Positions 7,211 to 16,594 of a stretch of DNA of 64,000 nucleotides are shown here, in pieces. The stretch's first letter is position 1. The number at the start of each line of letters is the position of its first letter. Source of the DNA: an uncultured bacterium (GTDB lineage: Bacteria; Verrucomicrobiota; Kiritimatiellia; RFP12; UBA1067); contig CACWIW010000005.1 in the NCBI GenBank assembly GCA_902761035.1, forward strand, positions 1 to 64,000, given 5' to 3'. Position numbers and translations under genes: made by a program. Below the pieces are notes generated by a model. That model saw only the letters and a list, made by a program, of their open reading frames with translations, ran no database searches and was not told the origin of the DNA.

Positions 7211-10199
7211 GGCTCAGAAGATTAAGGTATTGCTGATCGCAGCGGCGATGGCAGCAGCGATGGTATTCGATGCGGGTGCGGCGGCACCTTTGGCTGCGCC
7301 GGCTACCGAATGTGGCGGGGGCACCTTGCGGCTGTTGAGCTACAATGTGCGTCATTGCTCGGGGAAGGAGGATCGGATACACTATTCCCAAACCGCTGCC
7401 GCGATCCAGAGGGAAAAACCGGATTTCGCCGGGCTTCAGGAAATCGACGTCGGGACGACGCGCAGCAAAGGCTTTGACCAAGGCGCGGAACTTTCGCGGC
7501 TCACGGGAATGCACGTGACGTTCGCGAAGGCGATCAACTACAGGGGCGGAGAATACGGCGTGGCGGTGCTGTCGAAGGAGGCGCCGATTTCTATTCTGCG
7601 CAAGCCGTTGCCGGGGCCGGAACCGCGCGTCCTATTGCTGTGCGAGTTCACGAACTGCTGGTTCGGGACGACGCATCTCGACAGCGGGGTGTGCAAGGGG
7701 GATACGGAACCGGCGCATGTCCTCTCGGTGCCGATCATCAGCAACGCCGTCGCCCAGTGCGCGTCCAGCGGCAAGCCTGTGTTTTTGACTGGCGACTGGA
7801 ACGCCACGCCGCAGGGCCGGCTTGTCGAGAAGATGGAAGGTTTCCTCACGATTCTGAACGACAAGAAGATTCCGACCAACAGCAGCGAACGACGAACCAT
7901 CGACTATGTGACAGTGGACAAGCGCCATGCCAATCGCGTTACGGTCAAGGAGGTGCACGTCACGCCGGACCGGACGACGTCCGACCACAAGCCCGTGTTC
8001 GTTGCAGTGGAGGTTGCGCCAGTAACGCCCGTGGAGGTGCGCGTGCGGCAGACGCCGCAGGGGCCACGCATTTTCGTTGACGGCAGGGCGGTGCGCCCGC
8101 GCTTCTACTACGGTTCGCCGCCGTGCCTCTGCCCCATCTCGAACGTGAAGAAGCACGAATACACCATCCCTTTCCGTCCGGAGGCAGATACCGACAAGGG
8201 GCGAGTCTCCATAGACGGATTCGACGACGACGCGCCGATGTGGTTCTCGAAGGCGGCTCTGATCGACAAGACGGACAACAAGACGCTGCCGCTTCCGGCG
8301 ACCGGCGATTCCATCGAAACCGTCCTACCTGGAGGCGAGGAGCGCACGCGTCACTTCGTGCGCGAGGGGCTGCACCTCAAGAAGGGGCATCTCTACCACT
8401 TCGTCGTCACGCACCGCTCTACGCACGACCGCACGTATTTCACGCACGAGGCGTCTTATGCCGACGCTGCCGGACGCAAGGTCGTGATGCCGCTCCCCTA
8501 CGGTGACACGCTTGGCGACACGGTACGCCTCGCAGCCGACGCACAGGTGGATTTCGTGACGTTCTCCACCGACACGTCGTGGGGCTGCATGGACTGGTGG
8601 GCGCCGCCGGGTGAGCCACCCGCCTACGGCAGGATCGACCGTGAATTCGAGCGCATCATAGCCGCCAACCCGAACGCGCTGATCATGCCCCGCGTGTGCG
8701 CGGACGCGCCGGGGTGGATGCTCGACCGCGATCCGTCGCTCAGGATGGTGTTCGACAAGGGGTACGCGATCAGGATGTCGTCCGTCTCCGCACGCCCCTA
8801 CCGCAAGGCTGCGTGCGCGGAGGTTGAAAAGCTCACGCGTCACCTGCGCACGAAGTTCCCGCGCAACTTCGCGGGGATGCACGTGAGCGGACAGAACTCC
8901 GCCGAGTGGTTCTACATGATGTCGCAGAGCGGAGAGCTTTCGGGGTACGACGTCCACACCCGCGACGCATTCCGCGCATGGCTCGCGAAGAGGGGCGAGA
9001 AGGACGCCGCGACGGCGGAGGTGCCGTCGCCGGAGGCTCGGCGCGTGAGGCGTCCGCAGGGCCGGCTTGATCCCGTCCTGGACCGTCGCGTGATCCAGTT
9101 CGGGGAGTTCCGCCAGGAGGAGATGGCGAGCCTTCTCTGCGACCTTGGCGCGGCGGTGCGTCGCGGGTCGGACGGCGGCTCGCTTGCGATCTTCTTCTAC
9201 GGCTACACGTGGGAGCTCGGCTCGGTCGTCGCGGGCGCGGCGGAGACAGGGCACTTCTTCGTTGACTGGATCATGCGGCACGGAAAGGACAGCATCGACG
9301 GATTCTCCGCGCCGTTCAGCTACTCGGACCGCGGCTGGCCGGGCTCGTCGCCGGTGATGGCGTCGTCCGAGACCTTCATGCGCAACGGTTTCCTCTGGAT
9401 CAACGAGGACGACTACCGCACGCACCTCGAAAACCTCTGGAGCTTCCCCGTGAACGTGGGGCTGAGGAACAGGTCGCCGTTCGTCACTCGCAACGCGCTC
9501 CTGCGCAACGGTGCGCTGAACATCCTGCGCGGACACGGCGACTGGTGGATGGACCTCTGCGGACGCGGCTGGTTCCGCGACGCGGAGATGTGGAAGATCC
9601 GCAAGGCATTCAACGTCATGGACGACGCAATGATGCGCCGGAAGAAGCCTTATACGCCGGAGATCGCGCTCGTGGTCGATGAGAAGAGCCTCATGCGCAA
9701 CGGCTTCGGATCGGGCGGCGAGGTGAGGCCTCAGCTCAACCACGCCCGCATCAGGCTCAACCTGTGCGGCGCGACGCACGGGCAGTACCTCCTCGACGAC
9801 GTCTTCGCCAACCCGCCGGACTGTAAGCTGCTCTTCATCGCCTACGCACGCGACCTGGATCCGGAGCGTCGCGCACGACTGGAGGAAATCAAGAGGACGC
9901 ACCCGCAGATGCGCGTGGTGGAGGCGGCGACGAAGTACGATGTCGTCATGGAGAAGATCGTGGAGCACGCGAAGGCGGCGGGCGTGCATTTCTACACGCC
10001 GCCGCTGAAGGCGACCGTCTGCGCGGCGGAAGGGTACGTAGTCGTCCAGGCGAGGGAGGCGGGTCCGCTGGAGATCGACTTCGGCAATGAGGATTTGGTT
10101 GTCGACTTTCTGACTGGAAAGCAAATCGGAGTTGGGCCGAAGGTCTCTCTGCCGTTCCAGAAAGGCGAGACGCGGATATTCCGTTTGGTTCACCGCTAA
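7203..10199 (+). CDS. Secreted endonuclease/exonuclease/phosphatase-fold and glycosidase-like fusion
   Basis: The 998-residue product begins with an Ala-rich signal peptide. Residues about 40-272 are an endonuclease/exonuclease/phosphatase domain, with the motifs SYNVRH (45), QEID (79), GDWNATP (197) and SDHKPV (260) in the family order. The remaining 700 residues look like a TIM-barrel glycoside hydrolase of the kind near GH42: a beta-rich leader with a GxPRIFVDGR-type start, a barrel with SGQNSAEWFY near 561 where the Glu could be the acid/base, and a closing beta domain ending TRIFRLVHR. The fusion is unusual. The start overlaps the preceding stop by eight bases and has only a weak ribosome site, so the exact N-terminus is uncertain. 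The family of the C-terminal half is inferred from general pattern. Confidence 0.75.
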   Translation: MFEAQKIKVLLIAAAMAAAMVFDAGAAAPLAAPATECGGGTLRLLSYNVRHCSGKEDRIHYSQTAAAIQREKPDFAGLQEIDVGTTRSKGFDQGAELSRLTGMHVTFAKAINYRGGEYGVAVLSKEAPISILRKPLPGPEPRVLLLCEFTNCWFGTTHLDSGVCKGDTEPAHVLSVPIISNAVAQCASSGKPVFLTGDWNATPQGRLVEKMEGFLTILNDKKIPTNSSERRTIDYVTVDKRHANRVTVKEVHVTPDRTTSDHKPVFVAVEVAPVTPVEVRVRQTPQGPRIFVDGRAVRPRFYYGSPPCLCPISNVKKHEYTIPFRPEADTDKGRVSIDGFDDDAPMWFSKAALIDKTDNKTLPLPATGDSIETVLPGGEERTRHFVREGLHLKKGHLYHFVVTHRSTHDRTYFTHEASYADAAGRKVVMPLPYGDTLGDTVRLAADAQVDFVTFSTDTSWGCMDWWAPPGEPPAYGRIDREFERIIAANPNALIMPRVCADAPGWMLDRDPSLRMVFDKGYAIRMSSVSARPYRKAACAEVEKLTRHLRTKFPRNFAGMHVSGQNSAEWFYMMSQSGELSGYDVHTRDAFRAWLAKRGEKDAATAEVPSPEARRVRRPQGRLDPVLDRRVIQFGEFRQEEMASLLCDLGAAVRRGSDGGSLAIFFYGYTWELGSVVAGAAETGHFFVDWIMRHGKDSIDGFSAPFSYSDRGWPGSSPVMASSETFMRNGFLWINEDDYRTHLENLWSFPVNVGLRNRSPFVTRNALLRNGALNILRGHGDWWMDLCGRGWFRDAEMWKIRKAFNVMDDAMMRRKKPYTPEIALVVDEKSLMRNGFGSGGEVRPQLNHARIRLNLCGATHGQYLLDDVFANPPDCKLLFIAYARDLDPERRARLEEIKRTHPQMRVVEAATKYDVVMEKIVEHAKAAGVHFYTPPLKATVCAAEGYVVVQAREAGPLEIDFGNEDLVVDFLTGKQIGVGPKVSLPFQKGETRIFRLVHR

Positions 10200-10361
10200 C
10201 CACTAGCCACAAATGGTGAATTGCATTTTAGAGCGTGGCGGGCGGCGAACTCGTCTTTGAAATGTGTGATGCGGCGCACAGACCGTGACCGCAAATAGTT
10301 TCCCAAAACAATGTGCCCAGATGGCACTTTGGGGAGAAATGCGAACAAAACACTTTCATAC

Positions 10362-10391
10362 TTGCCCAAAGTGCGGTGATTGTGATATACT
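10362..10391 (+). promoter_or_regulatory. Promoter of the AAA/DUF234-type ATPase gene, covered by an inverted repeat
   Basis: TTGCCC (10362-10367) and TATACT (10386-10391) are spaced by 18 bp. GCCCAAAGT at 10364-10372 and its exact inverse ACTTTGGGC at 10389-10397 overlap the two boxes, which fits an operator. The gap 10200-10421 otherwise holds only another degenerate copy of the half-site (GCACTTTGGGG at 10324) and no gene. Confidence 0.6.
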
Positions 10392-10421
10392 TTGGGCAGC
10401 TATAAACTAGGAGCTGATACG

Positions 10422-11837
10422 ATGATTGGTAGAAAACACGAAATTGAGCAATTAATTGACGTTTACGAAACAGGGCAATCTGAGTTCGTTGCCGTATATG
10501 GGCGGCGTCGCATCGGAAAGACATTTTTGATTACCGAGGCATTCGGCAATCGGTTTGCGTTTCACCACACTGGACTACGCGAGGGGGGAACAAAAAAACA
10601 GCTTGAGCAATTCCGGCTGTCGCTTCGCCAGCAGGGGTATTATGATTGCCCGCGCATAAAGGATTGGTTGGAGGCGTTTTTTGAGTTGGAGCGTTTTCTG
10701 GAGAAAAGTCCAGCTCAACGGAAGGTCGTTTTCCTTGATGAAATCCCTTGGCTTGATACGCCTCGTTCAGGATTCTTGTCCGCTCTTGAGTCGTTCTGGA
10801 ACGGGTGGGCCGTGTTCAGGAAAGACATCGTTCTTGTCGTTTGCGGTTCCGCTACGTCCTGGATTGTCAAGAACATCATCCGAAACAAGGGTGGGCTCTA
10901 CAACAGGGTGCGCACGCGGATCAAGCTCTTCCCGTTCACGCTTGCCGAATGCGAGAGCTATGCGAATTCCGAACTCCACCTCGGGTATGGTAGGAGGGAG
11001 ATAATGGAATGCTACATGGCGCTTGGCGGAGTGGCATACTATTGGAGCCTTCTCAGGCGCGGATTGAGTCCGGCACAGAATTTCGACGCACTGTTCTTTG
11101 GTCCGCAGGACGGGCTCCGTACCGAATATGACGAACTCTACCGTTCGCTTTTCAGAAATCCATTGCGGTACATGGAGGTCGTTGAACTTCTTGGGACGAG
11201 GAGAACAGGCTATACGCGAGACGAGATGATACGTGGGCTCGGAGCTGTCAGCGGCGGCGATCTCACGAAGATTCTGGCAGACCTGGAGGAATGTGGTTTC
11301 GTGCGGAAGTACATGCCGTCAGGCCACGGCAAAAACGGCGGAGTCTATCAGCTCGTCGACGGCTACACGCTGTTCTATTTCTCCTTCGTCAAGGGGAACT
11401 CTGCGCGCGACGGTGATTTTTGGCAGCATTCCGTTGGAGATGGACGTTTGAACGCATGGCGAGGCTTCGCGTTCGAGCGCGTATGCCTTGCGCATGTCGC
11501 GCAGGTAAAGGACGCTTTGGGAATTTCCGGAGTCAGGACGGAAGCGTATTCCCTTCGCGTCAGTCCAGACGAAAACGGACGCGGTGCCCAGATTGATTTG
11601 CTTATTGACAGACGTGACGGCATCGTCAACTTGTGCGAGATGAAGTACGCAAACGGGAAGTATTCCATCACGGTCGATGAGTCTGAGCGGATAAGAAATC
11701 GAATAGAAGCCGCAAGAAAGCTGTTCGGCAAGAATCGTACCATTCATCTTACCATGATTACGCAAGACGGCATCATCCGTAGCCCGAACAGCTGGGATGT
11801 CCAGTCCGTCATCACGCTTGACGACCTGTTCCGGTGA
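10422..11837 (+). CDS. AAA ATPase with C-terminal DUF234/nuclease-like domain
   Basis: The start at 10422 has AGGAG seven bases upstream; the longer frame would begin inside the -10 box. The 471-residue product has a Walker A motif GRRRIGKTF (27-35), Walker B VVFLDEIPW near 107 and a sensor-like LVVCGSATSW, as in the archaeal-type ATPase family. The C-terminal third matches DUF234, a degenerate PD-(D/E)XK fold, with QIDLLID followed by CEMKY. Members of this group are abundant in gut anaerobes and usually lie alone behind their own promoter, as here; their function is unknown. An inverted repeat over the promoter suggests autoregulation or control by a dedicated repressor. Confidence 0.85.
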   Translation: MIGRKHEIEQLIDVYETGQSEFVAVYGRRRIGKTFLITEAFGNRFAFHHTGLREGGTKKQLEQFRLSLRQQGYYDCPRIKDWLEAFFELERFLEKSPAQRKVVFLDEIPWLDTPRSGFLSALESFWNGWAVFRKDIVLVVCGSATSWIVKNIIRNKGGLYNRVRTRIKLFPFTLAECESYANSELHLGYGRREIMECYMALGGVAYYWSLLRRGLSPAQNFDALFFGPQDGLRTEYDELYRSLFRNPLRYMEVVELLGTRRTGYTRDEMIRGLGAVSGGDLTKILADLEECGFVRKYMPSGHGKNGGVYQLVDGYTLFYFSFVKGNSARDGDFWQHSVGDGRLNAWRGFAFERVCLAHVAQVKDALGISGVRTEAYSLRVSPDENGRGAQIDLLIDRRDGIVNLCEMKYANGKYSITVDESERIRNRIEAARKLFGKNRTIHLTMITQDGIIRSPNSWDVQSVITLDDLFR

Positions 11838-11889
11838 GTTGGTCGTCGTTGCCTTAGACGGCAGTCGGTGATTGGGGCTCGGCGGCCAG

Positions 11890-11911
11890 AGAATCTGAAC
11901 GAGATGACGTC
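11890..11911 (-). repeat. Displaced copy of the GH43 gene's 3' end
   Basis: These 22 bases match 13258-13279, the extreme 3' coding end of the GH43 gene, at 20 of 22 positions. Read on the minus strand they give FDVISFRF, against FDVVSFRF at the GH43 C-terminus. The fragment lies just after the stop of the gene at 11936, so it is a leftover of a duplicated or deleted gene tail. Confidence 0.5.
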
Positions 11912-11935
11912 GAAAGAAAAGCGAAATCGATAGGA

Positions 11936-13228
11936 TTACATTTCGAAGACAACCAGAACCGCGCCGTTCGACTTCAGGTCAAACGCATAACGACGCCCAT
12001 CGGCCGTTCGTCGAAGCGGCACTGGACCGTTTGCTGCGAATGCCGTGACTTTCCCGGCGCCCTCGAAGGAGACCGTCCTCACCTTCGGCGATTCGTCCCA
12101 GGGGTCTTCGGCGGCCACCACGTAAAGAGCCTTGCGAGAGGGAACGCCGCGCCGGTCTGTCATGATGCCGACCACAAGCGCGTCGCCGTCATCCGCCTTG
12201 AGCTGACGGAAGAAGCCTCCATCGAGCGCGGCAACGCTTGTGGAATCAGACCCCTTGAGCCAATCGGGATGCTTCTCAAAGCCGACCAGTCGCGTGTCAA
12301 CGCTCCTGAACTCCATGAAGCGCGGCGCAATGCCCTTGATCTCGGCATTCACGTGCTTGAGGCGGTCGTACTGGACGGTCTTGGCTCCGTTCTCGTCCAG
12401 CACGTTCATCGTCCACCATCCCTTCGTCCAACACGCCCATACGAGCGTCTCCGCGCCGAACGCCATCGCCATGTTGGCCTGGTACCTGAGCTTCTGCTCG
12501 GTGATCACCACCTTCGCCTTGTGCGTGTTGACCTGCGGAACGAACCAGAGTCGACGCCCCGTGCGGCGGCAGGCGTCGGCGACGATCTTGAAGTTCCTCA
12601 GGAACGGCCCCATGCCACTCTGGCGGGGGGACTTGCAATAGAGGTAGTGGTCGTATGACAGATAGTCAAGCGGCACGTTCTTCATGTACTTGTCGATGTA
12701 CTCGTAATAGTTTGTCGCGCCCGTGTAGCCGAAGTCCGCCTCGACCGGCGGATAGCACGGATGCAGGTTCAGGTGGGGGACCTGATGCGGCAGAATCCTG
12801 TGTAGCCGTTCGACAAAATCGTTGTAATAGGGAAAGTCGAGCGCCGAAGGCTCGTCGCCAATCGCGATCATGGAGACGGCTGGATGCACGTCCGCGCCAG
12901 TCGCCTTCATCGTGGCCGCCCCTTGCTCGACGACCTGAGGCGGAATCGTCTCCGCCAGTTTCCCGTTCAACTTCTTGTGGCCGCCCCACCAGTTCCGGTA
13001 CACGCCATGGACAATGGCCTTGAGTCCGTATTTTGCAAACAGGTCAAGCGTCTTGCGGTCTGTGCATTCGATGCCATAGACGAAATCCACATGGCAGTCC
13101 CGGATGTCCTTGATGTGCTGCTCCGTGCGCGCGTTTTCCTTCAGGCAATAGACGCCGATCTGGAAGTCTGCCGCTTCCGCCGCTGCACATGCGGCAAAGG
13201 TTGCCGCTGCAATCATGAGTTTGTTCAT
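11936..13228 (-). CDS. Secreted TIM-barrel glycoside hydrolase-like protein
   Basis: 430 residues with a signal peptide of about 19 residues ending AEA. The body looks like a (beta/alpha)8 barrel of the GH42/GH-A type. It has strands FQIGVYC and VDFVYGIE, the motif AIGDEPSALDF (a candidate acid/base Glu), HLNLHPCYPP, LSYDHYLYC, LWFVPQVN and GAETLVWACW, then a C-terminal beta domain ending LVVFEM. The exact GH family cannot be assigned by eye. The start has GGGAGAG upstream. It lies 18 bases after the GH43 gene and is probably co-transcribed with it, so the pair likely acts on the same polysaccharide in the periplasm or outside. Confidence 0.7.
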   Translation of the reverse strand: MNKLMIAAATFAACAAAEAADFQIGVYCLKENARTEQHIKDIRDCHVDFVYGIECTDRKTLDLFAKYGLKAIVHGVYRNWWGGHKKLNGKLAETIPPQVVEQGAATMKATGADVHPAVSMIAIGDEPSALDFPYYNDFVERLHRILPHQVPHLNLHPCYPPVEADFGYTGATNYYEYIDKYMKNVPLDYLSYDHYLYCKSPRQSGMGPFLRNFKIVADACRRTGRRLWFVPQVNTHKAKVVITEQKLRYQANMAMAFGAETLVWACWTKGWWTMNVLDENGAKTVQYDRLKHVNAEIKGIAPRFMEFRSVDTRLVGFEKHPDWLKGSDSTSVAALDGGFFRQLKADDGDALVVGIMTDRRGVPSRKALYVVAAEDPWDESPKVRTVSFEGAGKVTAFAANGPVPLRRTADGRRYAFDLKSNGAVLVVFEM

Positions 13229-13246
13229 GCGCTCTCCCTGTTCTCA

Positions 13247-14587
13247 TTAGCGGTCAAAGAATCTGAACGAGACTACGTCAAATATGTCGGCTTCGTTGCG
13301 GCCGCCAAAAGACCCGCCGCGGCCGTGGAAGCCCAGTACCACCGCATTGCGTCCGGCGGGGAAAGGACGGTCGAGCGTGATGGACACTTCCCGCTCGGCC
13401 TTTCCGTCGCCGCCCGGCACCGTCGCGCGTCCGTATGAGGCGCCGTTCCCGTCTCGCAGCTCCACGATTCCGCCTTTGCGCGGCACAACGCGCAGAACGA
13501 GCTTCGTGGCGGCGCGTGGCGCGTTGAAGTAGCGCCATGTGGCGGAGTCGCCGGAATGCACCTTCGCGAGGCGTTCGCGTCCATCCGCGCCGGTTTCGAT
13601 GCGCACGGTTCCGGACATGAGGCATGCCAGGCGGGCGGGCGTCTCGGCGAACGGATCCAGCAGCGGCCCGGCGCCGTTGGAAGTCATCTCAATCTCGCCG
13701 ATCGATCCGTCTGCGCCGAACTCGATTGGCTCCACGCATGCCTTGCGCATTGACTGCGAGCAGTTGGTCGAGCGGTGGTAGAGCACGTACCATCTGCCGT
13801 TGAACTCCACGATGCCGCCGTGGTTGTTCCAGGTGTTCGGGTCGCAGCCGTAGTTGTCGATGATCACGCCGCGGTATGTGTAGGGGCCGAACACATTGGC
13901 TGCGGTCGCGTAGCCGATGCATGTGGGGCGTCCGCGCCGGGAGATGTCCGCAAACACGATATAGTACACGCCGCCGCGTTTTGTGAGCTGGATGCCCTCG
14001 TGGAAATTGTGACGGGCCTCGTCGATCACGCCCGTATGGAGGGTGCCGGGTTCGATGCCGGAAAGATCGGGCTTGAGTACGGCGCCCTTTGCGGAGAACT
14101 GTCCCCAGAAATAGTACACGGTGCCGTCGTCGTCGCGGAACACCGATGGGTCGATCTGCTTGGCCCAGGGGTATGCGAAAGTGGCCTTGAACGGGCCGGA
14201 AGGGGTGTCGGCCGAGGCGACGCCCTCTCTGTGCGACTTGTCGGGCATGCAGTAGAAGATGTGCCATTTCCCGTTGTGGAACATCGCGTCGGGCGCGTAG
14301 AGAGGCGCGTCGGAGGCGGGCACGCCGTCGTTGGCGCCCGTCGAAGCCAGAACGCCGCGCCGTGCCGTCCAGGCGCAGAGGTCGCGCGTCTCGAACACGT
14401 CGTTGAAGTGCGTGCAGTATGCGCCGCCGGCCGTGCGCACGTCGCGCGAGCCGAACACGTACAATGTGCCGTCGGGACCTGTGCGCGGGGCGGGATCCGA
14501 GAGGAACTCGCCCTCCGGGGTGATCGGGTTTGCCGCGAAGGCAGAAGCCGCCGCAAGCGCGGCAATGGTCAATGTGCAGTAGTTCAT
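13247..14587 (-). CDS. Secreted glycoside hydrolase family 43-like enzyme
   Basis: 446 residues beginning MNYCTL with a Sec signal ending FAAN. Upstream in-frame codons lie in the promoter and are rejected. GH43 hallmarks are present in order: a catalytic-base Asp in LSDPAPR, the modulating Asp in KQIDPSVFRDDDG and the acid Glu in HEGIQLTKR, on strands typical of a five-bladed propeller. A C-terminal domain of about 130 residues resembles a CBM6-type beta-sandwich (ATWRYF..., ending VSFRF). GH43 enzymes act on arabinan, xylan and similar side chains. It is first gene of a minus-strand pair. Its -10 box is only seven bases from the ATG, so the mRNA may be leaderless. Confidence 0.85.
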   Translation of the reverse strand: MNYCTLTIAALAAASAFAANPITPEGEFLSDPAPRTGPDGTLYVFGSRDVRTAGGAYCTHFNDVFETRDLCAWTARRGVLASTGANDGVPASDAPLYAPDAMFHNGKWHIFYCMPDKSHREGVASADTPSGPFKATFAYPWAKQIDPSVFRDDDGTVYYFWGQFSAKGAVLKPDLSGIEPGTLHTGVIDEARHNFHEGIQLTKRGGVYYIVFADISRRGRPTCIGYATAANVFGPYTYRGVIIDNYGCDPNTWNNHGGIVEFNGRWYVLYHRSTNCSQSMRKACVEPIEFGADGSIGEIEMTSNGAGPLLDPFAETPARLACLMSGTVRIETGADGRERLAKVHSGDSATWRYFNAPRAATKLVLRVVPRKGGIVELRDGNGASYGRATVPGGDGKAEREVSITLDRPFPAGRNAVVLGFHGRGGSFGGRNEADIFDVVSFRFFDR

Positions 14588-14594
14588 GCGCGGA

Positions 14595-14623
14595 ATTATA
14601 CCAAACCCCCGGATCTTTCGCAA
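14595..14623 (-). promoter_or_regulatory. Promoter of the GH43 pair, apparently leaderless
   Basis: On the minus strand TTGCGA (14618-14623) and TATAAT (14595-14600, preceded by TGG) are spaced by 17 bp. Only seven bases separate the -10 box from the ATG, so transcription should start at or next to the initiation codon. Confidence 0.7.
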
Positions 14624-14703
14624 TGCGCGTGCGGATGCAAATCGGTAACGCGCCGACGGCGCATGTCCTACCCCACGGCATCGACCCCACTGAAATAGGC
14701 GTA

Positions 14704-14743
14704 AACCCATAAACCCACTTGACGCAAAGTGGGTTTATGGGTT
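14704..14743. repeat. Perfect 17-bp inverted repeat over a promoter
   Basis: AACCCATAAACCCACTT (14704-14720) is inverted exactly at 14727-14743 around a 6-bp centre. The -35 box lies at the centre and the -10 box starts at the last base of the right arm, so a protein bound here would exclude RNA polymerase. Confidence 0.85.
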
Positions 14744-14748
14744 ATAAT
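14719..14748 (+). promoter_or_regulatory. Promoter of the second AAA ATPase gene
   Basis: TTGACG (14719-14724) and TATAAT (14743-14748) have an 18-bp spacer wholly inside the palindrome. The ATG at 14759 is 10 bases after the -10 box, which leaves a leader of only a few bases and no Shine-Dalgarno. Confidence 0.8.
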
Positions 14749-14758
14749 ACATGCCGAC

Positions 14759-16585
14759 ATGGCAAAAAGGCTTTCAGATGAGCAGGTCGCGCGTTATCGC
14801 GAAGAGATGGCGCGATTGCCTGTAGGCTGTATTGCGCGCAAGGTAATTGCGGGCAAAGAGAGGTATTATAGACAGTGGGTCGAGAATGGTCGTACGAAGA
14901 GCGTTTATCTCAAGGAATCGGAGGTCGACGCAGTTAGGAAGCAGATTGCGCGGCGGCGTGAACTTCTCAAACTGCTTCGTCCGTATGGAATCGCGGGCAG
15001 GCGTCCAATTCGTAGAGATCTCGCCGTAAAGACAGGGCGTGAGCTCAGCGATTGGGCTGATTTCGTGTCGGGCTGGGACGCGCGCGACGTATTCCCCGAC
15101 ATCATGAAGTTTCTGCGCTGGCCCGTGGACGGCAAGATTCTCATCGTGTTCGGAATTCGCCGCACAGGCAAGACGACGATGCTTCAACAGGCGGTGCGTG
15201 CCCTGACGCGGGAGGAATTCGCAAGGGCGGCATACGTCAAGGCAAAGGTTGGCGACACGCTTGAGACAATGGACGACAGGCTCTCCAGTCTCCATGAAAG
15301 GGGATTCCGCTATGTGTTCATAGACGAGGTGACGCTGATCGAGGATTTCATCGACGGTGCCTCGCTCTTTTCCGACGTCTATGCGCAGATGGGAATGAAG
15401 ATCGTCCTTTCGGGAACGGATTCGCTCGGATTCAGCATGTCCATCGACCAGGAGCTTTTCGACCGCGCCTACATGTTGCATACGTCGTTTATCCCTTTCC
15501 GTGAATACTCGCGACTTCTGAAGATTAATGACATAGACGAGTACATCAGTTACGGCGGTCTGCTCAGGCGTGGAGAAAAGAATCTCGACGATCCGCTGGC
15601 AAACGAACCGGATGCCTCGTTCCGTGACGTGGAGTCGACGCGCCGCTACATCGATACGGCCATTGCGCGCAACATCCAGCATTCGCTGGCATGTTGCCGT
15701 GGCGGGCGATACTTCGGCACGCTTCGCGAACTCTACGAGAAGAACGAACTGACAAATGCGATCAACCGCGTGATTGAGGACATGAACCACGAGTTTCTCG
15801 CGAGCGTCTTGACCCGCCCGTTCAAGTCTTCGGATCTCGGCATCGTGTCGCGCCAACTGATGACGGACCGCGAGGCGACACGGCGGCGACGTCTTGACCG
15901 AATGCTGGACAAGGGCAAGGTCACTGCAGAGCTGATGCGTTATTTGGATGTCCGTAATGTCGAGTCACTTGTCGTTGCCGTTTCCGATGCCCATGCGGCT
16001 GCGATTAAGGCGTATCTCAAGAAGCTCGACCTCATCAGGGATTGCCCGGTACGACTGCTTCGCGGTGATTCGGTGGAGGAAGGCGCTCGCGTTCTCTTTT
16101 CGCAGCCAGGCATGCGGTTCTGCCAGGCCGAGGCGCTTGTCCGCGCCATGATGAGGGATTCGTCCTTTGCTTCCGAACCGCCTTCTGAGCAGGAATACAT
16201 CACGGGACGTCTTCTTGACGATGTTCGCGGAAGGATGCTGGAGGATATCGTCCTAATGGAGACGTTGGAGGCGACGCCGCGTCCGCGCGAGATATTTTCC
16301 GGGAAGGATGTGTTCAAGCTTCAGTTTGAAAGCGGAGAGTTTGACATGGTCATTCGCGATCTCGGGACGCGAACATGCGAGATCTTCGAGGTCAAACATT
16401 CAAGAGAACGTGCAGATGAACAATTCAGGCATCTTGTCGATGCGCAGCTCCTTTCACGAACGGAGAAGGCTTTCGGGAAGGTCATCTCACGCACGGTCCT
16501 CTATCGCGGCCCAGATTTCGACCACGATAGCGGCGTTCTGTATCGTAACGTTGAGGGTTATCTGAAGGGGCTTATACGGAAGTAG
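14759..16585 (+). CDS. AAA ATPase with N-terminal DUF6788-like and C-terminal nuclease-like parts
   Basis: 608 residues from the ATG at 14759. A longer frame would start inside the promoter. Residues about 15-75 (CIARKVI..KERYYRQW..GRTKSVYL) resemble the small DUF6788-type domain found in DNA-binding and recombination-linked proteins. Walker A is GIRRTGKTT (132-140), Walker B is YVFIDEV near 190, and a sensor motif KIVLSGTDS follows, as in DUF234/DUF4143-type ATPases. Near the C-terminus, SGEFDMVI followed by EIFEVKHS fits a degenerate PD-(D/E)XK site. It is one of several such ATPases in the window and has its own promoter buried in a perfect palindrome. The function is unknown; a role in mobile or defence biology is possible. 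Confidence 0.8.
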   Translation: MAKRLSDEQVARYREEMARLPVGCIARKVIAGKERYYRQWVENGRTKSVYLKESEVDAVRKQIARRRELLKLLRPYGIAGRRPIRRDLAVKTGRELSDWADFVSGWDARDVFPDIMKFLRWPVDGKILIVFGIRRTGKTTMLQQAVRALTREEFARAAYVKAKVGDTLETMDDRLSSLHERGFRYVFIDEVTLIEDFIDGASLFSDVYAQMGMKIVLSGTDSLGFSMSIDQELFDRAYMLHTSFIPFREYSRLLKINDIDEYISYGGLLRRGEKNLDDPLANEPDASFRDVESTRRYIDTAIARNIQHSLACCRGGRYFGTLRELYEKNELTNAINRVIEDMNHEFLASVLTRPFKSSDLGIVSRQLMTDREATRRRRLDRMLDKGKVTAELMRYLDVRNVESLVVAVSDAHAAAIKAYLKKLDLIRDCPVRLLRGDSVEEGARVLFSQPGMRFCQAEALVRAMMRDSSFASEPPSEQEYITGRLLDDVRGRMLEDIVLMETLEATPRPREIFSGKDVFKLQFESGEFDMVIRDLGTRTCEIFEVKHSRERADEQFRHLVDAQLLSRTEKAFGKVISRTVLYRGPDFDHDSGVLYRNVEGYLKGLIRK

Positions 16586-16594
16586 GTGGAACAA

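Noticed and set aside
8325-10193. A 622-codon open frame antisense to the nuclease/glycosidase fusion, and similar long antisense frames (370-1353, 4874-7012, 19741-21327, 58566-59726)
   Set aside because: They mirror the GC-rich codon pattern of the plus-strand genes, lack ribosome sites and recognisable domains, and cross gene boundaries.
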